This document shows, one piece after another, positions 1 through 5,440 of a DNA stretch of 5,440 nt; position 1 is the first letter of the stretch; each line of letters begins with the position of its first letter. The notes under the pieces were generated by a model. That model ran no database searches and was not told the origin of the DNA. It saw nothing but the letters and a program-made list of their open reading frames with translations. The position numbers and the translations under genes are program-made. This stretch comes from Phycisphaerales bacterium (GTDB taxonomy: Bacteria; Planctomycetota; Phycisphaerae; Phycisphaerales; SM1A02): assembly GCA_029243925.1 (NCBI GenBank), contig JAQWRC010000271.1, positions 1 through 5,440 on the forward strand, in the 5' to 3' direction.

Positions 1-847
1 GAAGCACCTTTTCTCGAAGTTCTGCAACCCTGTCGTTGCGAATCTTCTTGCCCTTGAGTTTCCGCGCTTCAACCAGGTCGTCATAGATCGCACCCTTGAC
101 GACTTCCATGACTTCCTCGCTGGGAAGTGAGAGCTCACCCATTCGTTTTTCTGGTGCATTGCATTTTTCGCGAAGCTCTTCGATCAACTCAAGAATCGGG
201 TTGATTCCTTCTTTGATACCAAAGGTCATTGCTTCGAGAAGGTCTGCTTCACTGATTTCAGCTGCGCCGACTTCAATCATGTTGACGCCGTCGGAATGGC
301 CTGAAAGCACGAGATCCAGATCGGAATATTCCATCTGAGCTTGCGTTGGGTTGAGCACGAACTGCTCACCGGAGTCGGTCACGATACGTCCGACACGAAC
401 GGTTGCAACTGGACCTTCAAACGGAGCATCCGTGCAGCACAGTGCTGCGGAAGCGCCGGTGCATGCGAGGACGTCGGTATCGTTCTGGCCATCGTGACTC
501 ATGACCCAGCACTGCAGCTGGACCTCATCGATGAACCCGTCAGGGAACAGGGGACGAATCGGACGATCGATCATCCGCATCGTCAGGACTTCCTTTTCGC
601 CTGGTGCGCCTTCACGCTTACGGAATCCACCGGGGAACTTGCCCGAAGCAGTGAGCTTCTCACGGTAGTCGCATTGGAGGGGGAAGAAGTCGAGTCCCGG
701 GCGTGGATCTGCACGCATCGCTGTGCAGAGCACGGCGGAATCGGCATATCGGGCAATAATCGCGCCACTGGCAAGTTTCGCGACTTTTCCGGTTTCAAAG
801 CGGAGCATACGTCCGCCAACTTCACGTTCGACAAAGATGTCTTTCAT
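1..847 (-). CDS. pnp: Polyribonucleotide nucleotidyltransferase (PNPase), N-terminal 282 residues, 3' end outside window
   Basis: PNPase degrades RNA 3' to 5' by phosphorolysis, releasing nucleoside diphosphates. It is trimeric and in many bacteria works in the RNA degradosome. The frame is open from ATG at 847 to the window edge. The translation aligns closely with E. coli PNPase. Conserved stretches seen are GLDFFPL (51-57), GGFRKREG (73-80, matching the RNA-contacting FFRR loop), MIDRPIRPLFP (92-102), TGASAAL (130-136) and FVLNPTQ (163-169). By family comparison, the first RNase PH core spans about 5-140, its C-terminal part about 145-207, and the helical domain begins near 240. The second RNase PH core, KH and S1 domains lie beyond the edge. 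The start is supported by AGAAGGA nine bases upstream and by the family N-terminus. It lies 172 nt downstream of rpsO, the usual bacterial arrangement. No frameshift or missing motif is seen in this part. Confidence 0.97.
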   Translation of the reverse strand, partial: MKDIFVEREVGGRMLRFETGKVAKLASGAIIARYADSAVLCTAMRADPRPGLDFFPLQCDYREKLTASGKFPGGFRKREGAPGEKEVLTMRMIDRPIRPLFPDGFIDEVQLQCWVMSHDGQNDTDVLACTGASAALCCTDAPFEGPVATVRVGRIVTDSGEQFVLNPTQAQMEYSDLDLVLSGHSDGVNMIEVGAAEISEADLLEAMTFGIKEGINPILELIEELREKCNAPEKRMGELSLPSEEVMEVVKGAIYDDLVEARKLKGKKIRNDRVAELREKVL

Positions 848-856
848 TGTTCTGAT

Positions 857-863
857 TCCTTCT
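857..863 (-). promoter_or_regulatory. Ribosome binding site of pnp
   Basis: On the minus strand the sequence reads AGAAGGA, nine bases before ATG 847. This is a good match to the anti-SD and supports the chosen pnp start. The site lies just after a small GC-rich hairpin (866-878), so its accessibility may depend on leader folding. Confidence 0.75.
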
Positions 864-865
864 CG

Positions 866-878
866 GGTGCCGCGCACC
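866..878 (-). promoter_or_regulatory. Small hairpin just upstream of the pnp ribosome binding site
   Basis: A perfect 5-bp inverted repeat, GGTGC (866-870) and GCACC (874-878), has a 3-nt loop and ends two bases before the pnp SD. The arm 866-872 (GGTGCCG) can instead pair with CGGCACC at 913-919, so two mutually exclusive folds are possible. Family knowledge: the E. coli pnp leader folds into structures cut by RNase III and used for PNPase autocontrol. A similar role here is inference. Confidence 0.45.
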
Positions 879-929
879 TACATGGCGCGATGGTCGTCCC
901 GTATTGAGAGTTCGGCACCGCTGAGATCC

Positions 930-974
930 AGAGACAGAAGACGGGTGACACCACGTTTGCGTGGAGGTGTCTCT
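930..974 (-). promoter_or_regulatory. Competing inverted repeats in the rpsO-pnp intergenic leader
   Basis: The main hairpin uses GACACC (947-952) plus ACG (953-955) against CGT (960-962) plus GGTGTC (966-971), with a TTTG loop and a 3-nt bulge. A second pairing, AGAGACA (930-936) with TGTCTCT (968-974), reuses bases 968-971, so the two cannot form together. No run of T follows the hairpin on the transcribed strand, so it is not a canonical intrinsic terminator. By analogy with E. coli rpsO-pnp, it could be an RNase III processing site or a target of PNPase autoregulation. The pairing is seen directly; the role is inferred. Confidence 0.5.
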
Positions 975-983
975 CGTCCACTG

Positions 984-999
984 CCGCCCGATCAGGCGG
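984..999 (-). promoter_or_regulatory. Hairpin shortly after the rpsO stop
   Basis: CCGCC (984-988) and GGCGG (995-999) form a 5-bp GC-only stem with a 6-nt loop, 20 nt after the rpsO stop codon. It is not followed by a T-tract, so it is unlikely to be a strong terminator by itself. It may protect the rpsO 3' end after processing or act as a weak attenuator between rpsO and pnp. Confidence 0.4.
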
Positions 1000-1019
1000 T
1001 ACCCGTATAAGGTCAGCGA

Positions 1020-1289
1020 TTACTTTCGCAGGCCAAGTCGCTTGATCGTGTCCCGATACTGTTCGGGTCGAGTACGCGACAGGAAACGAAGAAGGCTGTT
1101 ACGCCGTCCCACCATCTTCAAAAGACCGCGCCGAGAGGCGTGATCCTTCTTATTGCTCTTGAGGTGCTCATTGAGCTCCTCAATGCGTGAGGTGAGAATC
1201 GCAATCTGGACTTCGGGCGATCCGCAATCGGACTCGCTCCGACCGAAGTCACTGATGATCTTGCTCTTTGATTCAGCCATAAGGCTCAT
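1020..1289 (-). CDS. rpsO: 30S ribosomal protein S15
   Basis: S15 is a primary-binding protein of the 30S subunit. It contacts the central domain of 16S rRNA and helps form an intersubunit bridge. From ATG 1289 the protein is 89 residues, the same length as E. coli S15. It shows FGR (15-17), [10 protein letters not shown] (21-30), the signature [11 protein letters not shown] (47-57) and the C-terminal RLGLRK. The frame is open upstream, with ATGs at 1319 and 1298. The start at 1289 is preferred because GAGGGG lies nine bases before it and MSLxxE matches the family N-terminus. An ATG at 1280 is also possible but less well spaced. The stop is TAA. A promoter is seen upstream (1344-1372) and pnp follows in the same direction. 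S15 often represses its own mRNA, and the SD hairpin at 1290-1302 could be part of such control. Confidence 0.97.
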   Translation of the reverse strand: MSLMAESKSKIISDFGRSESDCGSPEVQIAILTSRIEELNEHLKSNKKDHASRRGLLKMVGRRNSLLRFLSRTRPEQYRDTIKRLGLRK

Positions 1290-1303
1290 GGGGTACATCC
1301 CCT
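1290..1303 (-). promoter_or_regulatory. rpsO ribosome binding site held in a hairpin
   Basis: The transcript reads GAGGGG, then AUGUA, then CCCC immediately before the AUG at 1289. GGGG (1299-1302) pairs perfectly with CCCC (1290-1293) around a 5-nt loop, so the SD core is hidden when the stem forms. The stem is short, so it would need a protein or further pairing to hold. S15 autoregulation is known in several bacteria through structurally different leaders. Its use here is inferred. Confidence 0.5.
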
Positions 1304-1343
1304 CTTTCTTGCGTTGCATTGCTCATTTGATATCGAAGCGAAG

Positions 1344-1372
1344 ATTCTAACCACGCAGGGGTTGCCTGTCCA
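1344..1372 (-). promoter_or_regulatory. Sigma70-like promoter for rpsO(-pnp)
   Basis: On the minus strand TGGACA (1367-1372) and TAGAAT (1344-1349) are separated by exactly 17 bases. Each differs from TTGACA or TATAAT at one position. Transcription would begin near 1337, giving a leader of about 48 nt before rpsO. The position, between the aminotransferase stop and rpsO, fits a housekeeping promoter for the rpsO-pnp unit. The rest of the 163-nt gap (1373-1452) shows no clear terminator for the upstream gene, so some read-through is possible. Confidence 0.6.
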
Positions 1373-1452
1373 TGCTGCTATCAATGCAGAGGCGTCCGAG
1401 AACCACGCTGAATGCTATGAAATCGCGTTTAGAGCCCGAAAGTGGACATAGA

Positions 1453-2688
1453 TCAGCCAGAAGCAACCTGCTCACAAGCAGAAAGCTGCCCCAGCCAGTC
1501 CTCCATGCGGCGGCACCCCTCGAGAATGAGATCCTCGGATGTGGCGAAGCTCATTCGCACGTGCTTCGCTCCAGGACCGAGGAAATCATTGCCTGGCACA
1601 ACCGCGACGCCGGTTTCATCCAGCAATGCAGATGCGAAATCAAGGGCCGACTCGATCCGAATCCCCCCGGGACTTGTACGTCCAAAGCTGCAACTGATAT
1701 CCGGGAAGATGTAGAACGCCCCCGTTGGCTCAGGGCACACGACGCCATCCCATGCCGATACCAACTCGTGAATACGCTTGGCGCGGCCAGCAAATATCTG
1801 TCGCATCCCCTCGACCTCCGCACGCCCCTCGGTCAATGCCGCCACGACGGCAGGCATGGTGAATGACGTGATTGAAGACGTCATCTGGCTCTGAAGTTTA
1901 TTCATCGCTTTGATCAGTGCCCCATCGCCGCCAGGAGCGCAGGCGTAGCCGATTCTCCAGCCCGTCATGGCAAATGCCTTGCTGAGCCCGTTGATCGTTA
2001 CAACACGGTCCCGCATCGAGGCGAGCGAACCCATCGATAGATTCGGTTCGTCTCCGTAGACCAACCGCTCGTAGATCTCATCACTGACCACGACCACGTG
2101 TGGATGACGTTCCAGTACCGCCACCAAACCGCGAACTTCATCCTGGCTGTACATCGTCCCGCAGGGATTTGACGGGCTGTTGAGCAGCAAGACCTTCGTG
2201 TCAGATGTAATGGCCTGCTCAAGTTGCTCCGGCGTCATCTTGAAATCACTGGATGCATCAGTGGCGACTTCAACCATCACACCGCCGGCCAACTCGATCA
2301 TGGGCTTGTAGGACACCCACGCTGGCGTCGGCAACACGACCTCGTCACCTGGATCAAGCAGTGCCTGCAGCGCGAGAAAGACCGTGAACTTCGCACCATT
2401 GTTGATGCAGATGTGATCCGCTGTGCAGTCAATGCCATTTTCTTCCCGCAGTTTGGCCGCAACCGCCTCACGTGCTTCCGGCGTACCCGGCGTCGGCACG
2501 TAGTGTGTCATTCCGCCGCTCAATGCCTTGGCCGCTGCTTCGCAGATCAGAGCAGGAGTGGTGAAGTCGGGTTCACCAGCTCCGAAGCCGATGACATCCT
2601 TTCCCTCGGCTTTCATGGCCCGCACTTGTGCGGTAATGGCCAGCGTGGAGGAAGGGGGAATATTTCGAGCTCGGTTGGAAATGTTCAT
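1453..2688 (-). CDS. Class I-beta PLP-dependent aminotransferase (aspartate and/or prephenate aminotransferase)
   Basis: This fold-type I enzyme moves an amino group between an amino acid (probably aspartate, glutamate or prephenate/arogenate) and a 2-oxo acid, in the cytoplasm. The 411-residue length and sequence fit the Thermus-type aspartate aminotransferase group. Visible motifs are GAGEPDF (36-42), AWVSY (123-127), NSPSNPCG (170-177) with the PLP-contacting Asn, VSDEIYE (201-207) with the Asp that pairs with the pyridine nitrogen, SKAFAMTGWRIGY (236-248) with Schiff-base Lys237, and HVRMSFATS (376-384) with the substrate-carboxylate Arg378. ATG 2688 is chosen because MNISNRARNIPPS matches family N-termini. 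The frame could extend upstream to a TTG at 2787, but that adds residues unlike the family. A GGAGG lies 14 bases upstream, rather far for an SD. It is divergent from prfB across 98 nt and transcribed towards rpsO. Aspartate versus prephenate specificity cannot be decided by eye. Confidence 0.92.
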   Translation of the reverse strand: MNISNRARNIPPSSTLAITAQVRAMKAEGKDVIGFGAGEPDFTTPALICEAAAKALSGGMTHYVPTPGTPEAREAVAAKLREENGIDCTADHICINNGAKFTVFLALQALLDPGDEVVLPTPAWVSYKPMIELAGGVMVEVATDASSDFKMTPEQLEQAITSDTKVLLLNSPSNPCGTMYSQDEVRGLVAVLERHPHVVVVSDEIYERLVYGDEPNLSMGSLASMRDRVVTINGLSKAFAMTGWRIGYACAPGGDGALIKAMNKLQSQMTSSITSFTMPAVVAALTEGRAEVEGMRQIFAGRAKRIHELVSAWDGVVCPEPTGAFYIFPDISCSFGRTSPGGIRIESALDFASALLDETGVAVVPGNDFLGPGAKHVRMSFATSEDLILEGCRRMEDWLGQLSACEQVASG

Positions 2689-2786
2689 GGCGAGGAAGTG
2701 TACCTCCGCAAGGCGTGGTTGACCCACAAAGGCACCCCCCAATGCGGATGGCTCGTGGATGGCCCCAGCGGTACACTGTTCCACCA
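2689..2786. other. Divergent intergenic region between the aminotransferase and prfB
   Basis: This 98-nt gap must hold, or lie near, the promoters of both divergent genes. I see no convincing paired -35/-10 on either strand. On the plus strand TACACT at 2772-2777 resembles a -10 box and would start transcription about 3 nt before ATG 2787, but it has no good -35. On the minus strand GGAGG followed by TACA and CTTCC could form a small hairpin before the aminotransferase start. Confidence 0.35.
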
Positions 2787-3894
2787 ATGCACTACGAAGC
2801 CCACCAACCGATCATTGACGACCTTGAGGCGCGGATCTTGACCATCCGTGACTCTCTTTGACTACGACAGCAAGATCGAGCAACGTGATTCGCTGCAGGA
2901 ACAGATGAATGGAGCCGAGTTCTGGAATGACCAGGATGCGGCCCAGAAGACGATTTCCCATTTCAAACTCCTGAAGACCCAGACCGATGCGCTCGGTGAG
3001 GTCATGGTTGATTTCGATGATGCAAAGCTCGGCTATGAACTGGCTCGGGAAGAACATGACGATGAACTGCTGGTCGAGGCTGACGAGCAACTCTTTCTTC
3101 TGTGCAACAGAATGGGGAAAGTCGAACTGCAATCGCTGCTGAGCGGCCCACACGACCATCGAAACTGCTTCGTGTCGATTCAATCCGGTGACGGAGGAAC
3201 CGAAGCCGATGATTGGGCTGCGATCCTCGATCGAATGTACCGAGCGTATTGGGATCGCACCAAATGGAAGTACGAGCAGCTGTCTCAGGTTCATGGAACT
3301 GAAGTCGGCATCAGCCAGGTCTCCTATCACCTCAAGGGACCGATGGCGTTCGGCAACATGAACTGTGAGCGAGGCACGCACCGCCTTGCCAGAGTCAGCC
3401 CGTTCAACTCGCAAGGCAAGCGGCAAACGAGTTTCGCAACCGTCGATGTCATTCCGGAGTTCGAGGATACGGATCTCGAGATCGATGAAAAGGATCTTGA
3501 GATCAACTACTTCGCCCGCTCTTCCGGACCAGGCGGACAGAATGTGAACAAGGTCGCTTCCGCGGTCCGAATCGTTCACAAGCCCACCAACATCATGGTG
3601 GTGTCCTCAACCTTCCGAGACCAACCTCAAAACAAACGGCAGGCCTTGACGGTCCTGCAGGCCAAGCTCGAGCAGATCGAAGAGGAAAAGCGGCAGGCGG
3701 AACTCGATGCCGCAACCGGAGGCAAGGTCGACCGAGGCTGGGGGTCGCAGATTCGAAGCTACGTCTTCTACGACAATCGCGTCAAGGACCACCGAACGGG
3801 ACATGAAAGTGGAAATCCACAGACGGTGCTCGACGGTGATCTTGACGGCTTCATCGACGCAGAACTGAAGCGACGGCGCTCGGAAAAGGATTGA
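2787..3894 (+). CDS. prfB: Peptide chain release factor 2, expressed by programmed +1 frameshift
   Basis: RF2 reads UGA and UAA in the ribosomal A site and triggers peptide release. The full product needs join(2787..2858, 2860..3894), giving 368 residues against 365 in E. coli. Codons 1-24 start at ATG 2787 and end at CTT before TGA 2859-2861. After a +1 slip, reading continues with GAC at 2860. The joined junction RDSLDYDSK matches E. coli RGYLDYDAK. Downstream motifs are GDGGTEADDW (134-143), the stop-recognition tripeptide SPF (204-206), the catalytic GGQ (249-251) within SSGPGGQNVNK, and GWGSQIRSYV (317-326). Glutamine of GGQ is the usual methylation target. ATG 2787 fits family length. 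In-frame ATGs at 2742 and 2748 are possible, and 2742 has AAAGG nine bases upstream. No good SD precedes 2787. The gene ends in TGA, itself an RF2 codon. It converges with the dehydratase-like gene 15 nt away. Confidence 0.96.
2856..2862 (+). other. Programmed +1 ribosomal frameshift site of prfB (CTT TGA C)
   Basis: CTTTGAC is the classic prfB recoding heptanucleotide. The Leu tRNA on CTT slips to TTT while the poorly terminated TGA waits for RF2, so low RF2 favours the shift. It is codons 24-25 here, against codons 25-26 in E. coli, and the homology continues across the +1 frame. The usual SD-like stimulator three bases before CTT (AGGGGG in E. coli) is not seen. The six bases there are CGTGAC, offering at most a weak GUGA match to the extended anti-SD. 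Confidence 0.93.
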
Positions 3895-3909
3895 CCCCGC
3901 ATCAGCGGA
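3895..3909. other. 15-nt convergent gap between prfB and the dehydratase-like gene
   Basis: The two stop codons face each other across 15 bases. I see no inverted repeat with a T-run on either side of the gap, so the transcripts probably end inside the opposite gene or by a factor-dependent route. Confidence 0.6.
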
Positions 3910-4866
3910 TCAATCGAAGGGCAGCGCCGCAAGATCGACATTGCCACCAGTCAGAATGAGTCCGACTCGATCACCGGGAACGGACTTGAATGCCTCATCG
4001 AGCACAACCGCAAGTACCGTAGCGCAGCTGGGCTCGATGATGATCTTCATCCGCTCCCAGATGAGGCGCATGGCATCAACCACCTGCGCATCATCAACCG
4101 TAATGATCCGCTCAAGGTGATCACGAAGTATTGGCCAGTTCAACGTACCCAGACTCGTCAGCAGCCCATCGCAGATCGTATCGGGTGATTCCTGTGGAAT
4201 ACACACCCCCGCTTCCAAGGAACGGGCCGCATCATCGGCCCCTGATGGTTCCGCTCCGATCAGTGTTGCTTCAGGCAACAGCGCTCTGGTCGTGATGCAC
4301 GACCCGCTCATCAATCCACCGCCGCCGACAGGCGCAACCACCACGTCCAGCGGACCGACCTCCTCGATCAACTCCTTGGCGCATGTTCCCTGACCTGCGA
4401 TGACCGCAGCATTGTCATAGGGATGCACCATCGCAGCTCCGGTATCCGCAATCACCTGAGCACAGGTCGTCTCTCGGGCAATGAGCGTAGGCTCACACGG
4501 AACCACCGTCGCTCCATAGCCCTCCACCGCTCGCCGCTTCACTGCTGGCGCCGTCGTCGGCATGACGATCCACGCCGGAATGCCCCGCTGCCGTGCCGCC
4601 AGGGCCAGAGCCTGCGCATGATTGCCGCTTGAGTGCGTGCAGACGCCGCGTGATGCCGCGGCATCATCGAGACTCAAGACTGCGTTGGTCGCGCCGCGGA
4701 ATTTGAATGCCCCGACACGCTGCATATTTTCGCATTTGAAATACAACGACCGCCCACTGATGGCATCAAGTGTTCGGCTCGTCAGTACCGGCGTCCGATG
4801 GATATGACCTGCAATGCGGTCGTGCGCCGCAAGCACGTCATCGAATGTCACGGCGTAGTCGGTCAT
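3910..4866 (-). CDS. PLP-dependent serine racemase / threonine (or hydroxyaspartate) dehydratase-like enzyme
   Basis: This fold-type II PLP enzyme is expected to dehydrate or racemise a hydroxy amino acid, for example serine or threonine to a 2-oxo acid plus ammonia, or 3-hydroxyaspartate to oxaloacetate. The 318 residues are a complete catalytic domain without the C-terminal ACT regulatory domain of biosynthetic IlvA. Seen are FKCENMQRVGAFKFRGA (43-59) with Schiff-base Lys55, SSGNHAQALA (79-88) with Ser80 at the position of the catalytic Ser84 of human serine racemase, PVGGGGLMSG (179-188) as the phosphate-binding glycine loop, and LTGGNVDL (305-312). Glu206, Ala210 and Asp212 align with the divalent-metal site of human serine racemase. 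Near-identity to that enzyme around WERMKIIIEP (270-279) favours the serine racemase/hydroxyaspartate dehydratase branch over TdcB. ATG 4866 overlaps the preceding gene's stop as ATGA, implying translational coupling. The exact substrate is unresolved. Confidence 0.9.
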   Translation of the reverse strand: MTDYAVTFDDVLAAHDRIAGHIHRTPVLTSRTLDAISGRSLYFKCENMQRVGAFKFRGATNAVLSLDDAAASRGVCTHSSGNHAQALALAARQRGIPAWIVMPTTAPAVKRRAVEGYGATVVPCEPTLIARETTCAQVIADTGAAMVHPYDNAAVIAGQGTCAKELIEEVGPLDVVVAPVGGGGLMSGSCITTRALLPEATLIGAEPSGADDAARSLEAGVCIPQESPDTICDGLLTSLGTLNWPILRDHLERIITVDDAQVVDAMRLIWERMKIIIEPSCATVLAVVLDEAFKSVPGDRVGLILTGGNVDLAALPFD

Positions 4867-5440
4867 GCTTCGCCGAAGACCCGCTGGTAGGAGAGATACA
4901 ACCCCGCACGCACTGGGTCCACGCCGACTTCATCGGCAAGTGCAAGCATCTGCCTGACGTTCGAAGTCACCTTGGTCTCGGTGAAGTCAATGGCCTCGGC
5001 GACCTTCGCCCGGGTCTTGACATTCTCTTCGTTGGTCACATCACTGATCAGTTCGACGTGCGCGGCGATGGCGCCATCTAGGTTGGCGATGAAGTCGGGA
5101 ATGACCTTCACGCCACGGGCGTACAACTGCGCCTGGGCATCCGCCGTGCACGGATTGTTCGCACCCTCCACGACGATCGAGGCATTGATGGTGTCGACAT
5201 TGTCCGCCGTGATCACGTACTGCACGGCACATGGAAAGAGTACGTCGACCGCTTGCACAAGCACGTCGTCCAAATCCATGCAGATGTGCGGGCCAGCCTC
5301 CAACGCAGCTTTGGCTGCTTCGAAGTCCATTCGGATCACTGCGTCACGCAATGCACCATCGAAGTCAGTCTCGATCTGCCAGCAGCCTCCGAGACGGGGA
5401 TCGGCCAGATAGCGAACCGTCATGCCGTAGTCGGTCGCAT
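4863..5440 (-). CDS. Glu/Leu/Phe/Val dehydrogenase family protein, C-terminal part, divergent; 5' end outside window
   Basis: Members of this family oxidatively deaminate amino acids with NAD(P)+ or run the reverse reaction. The visible 191 codons cover the second half of the C-terminal nucleotide-binding domain and the closing helices. The ATG at 5423 is probably internal, since the frame stays open to the edge. Matches are VDVLFPCAVQYVIT (family DILxPAALENxIT), IVVEGANNPCT (family EGANGPTT), GVKVIPDFIAN (family GVLVVPDILAN), and a C-terminal helix ending SYQRVFGEA, like AVERVAEA. Unlike typical members, NAGGVTVSY is replaced by NLDGAIAAH (5058-5084), and the stretch before VDVLFP does not match well. 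Substrate class is therefore uncertain. The catalytic lysines and GxGxxG lie outside. Its TGA overlaps the start of the serine racemase-like gene, suggesting one operon and related substrates. Confidence 0.8.
   Translation of the reverse strand, partial: ATDYGMTVRYLADPRLGGCWQIETDFDGALRDAVIRMDFEAAKAALEAGPHICMDLDDVLVQAVDVLFPCAVQYVITADNVDTINASIVVEGANNPCTADAQAQLYARGVKVIPDFIANLDGAIAAHVELISDVTNEENVKTRAKVAEAIDFTETKVTSNVRQMLALADEVGVDPVRAGLYLSYQRVFGEA

Noticed and set aside
341..907. Plus-strand open frame of 188 codons opposite pnp
   Set aside because: It lies antisense to an unmistakable PNPase frame, has no recognisable domain and is explained by codon bias of the real gene.
947..971. Intrinsic terminator between rpsO and pnp
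   Set aside because: The hairpin is good but is followed on the transcribed strand by ACCCGTCTTC, not a T-run. It is better described as a structured leader or processing site.
2675..2704. Possible prfB promoter TTGGAA / TGTACC
   Set aside because: The -10 matches only half of the consensus and lies over the aminotransferase start. It is not convincing without transcript data.
2689..2787. N-terminal extension of the aminotransferase to a TTG at 2787
   Set aside because: The 33 extra residues do not match the family, and MNISNRARNIPP is the normal N-terminus.
2224..2841. Plus-strand open frame of 205 codons opposite the aminotransferase and running into prfB
   Set aside because: It is antisense to the conserved PLP enzyme and out of frame with prfB. 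The translation shows no domain.
2848..2862. prfB beginning at an internal GTG (2848) without frameshifting
   Set aside because: No SD is suitably placed, and the upstream 24 codons plus CTT TGA C reproduce the conserved RF2 leader, so frameshifting is the better explanation.
2812..3579. Minus-strand open frame of 255 codons opposite prfB
   Set aside because: The opposite strand encodes RF2 with all its motifs. The antisense translation resembles no family I know and has no own context.

Overview
The window is a compact bacterial chromosome segment, moderately GC-rich by eye. It carries six protein-coding genes and no RNA genes, mobile elements or CRISPR arrays. Intact housekeeping genes, Shine-Dalgarno (SD) sites before rpsO and pnp, and a frameshifted prfB all mark it as bacterial. 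The phylum cannot be fixed from the sequence. A lineage such as Planctomycetota is only a guess based on gene style and order.

Layout from left to right. Positions 1-847 (minus) hold the first 282 codons of polynucleotide phosphorylase (pnp), cut by the window edge. A 172-nt gap rich in inverted repeats separates it from rpsO (ribosomal protein S15, 1020-1289, minus). This is the widely conserved rpsO-pnp pair. Upstream of rpsO lies a good sigma70-like promoter, and a small hairpin contains the rpsO SD sequence. Next is a class I-beta PLP aminotransferase (aspC/aatA type, 1453-2688, minus). A 98-nt divergent gap then leads to prfB (release factor 2, 2787-3894, plus). prfB is split by an in-frame TGA inside CTT TGA C and needs a programmed +1 frameshift. 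The prfB 3' end converges, with a 15-nt gap, on a serine racemase/threonine dehydratase-like gene (3910-4866, minus). That gene overlaps by ATGA the end of an amino-acid dehydrogenase-like gene (4863-5440, minus), which is cut by the right window edge.

Functionally, the left part is translation and RNA-turnover machinery (S15, PNPase) together with RF2. The aminotransferase and the right-hand pair are PLP- and NAD(P)-linked amino-acid enzymes. The dehydratase and dehydrogenase look translationally coupled and probably act on related amino acids. The points most worth a second look are the prfB frameshift site without a recognisable internal SD stimulator, the competing hairpins in the pnp leader, and the divergent active-site region of the dehydrogenase. 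I see no clearly novel multi-gene system here.
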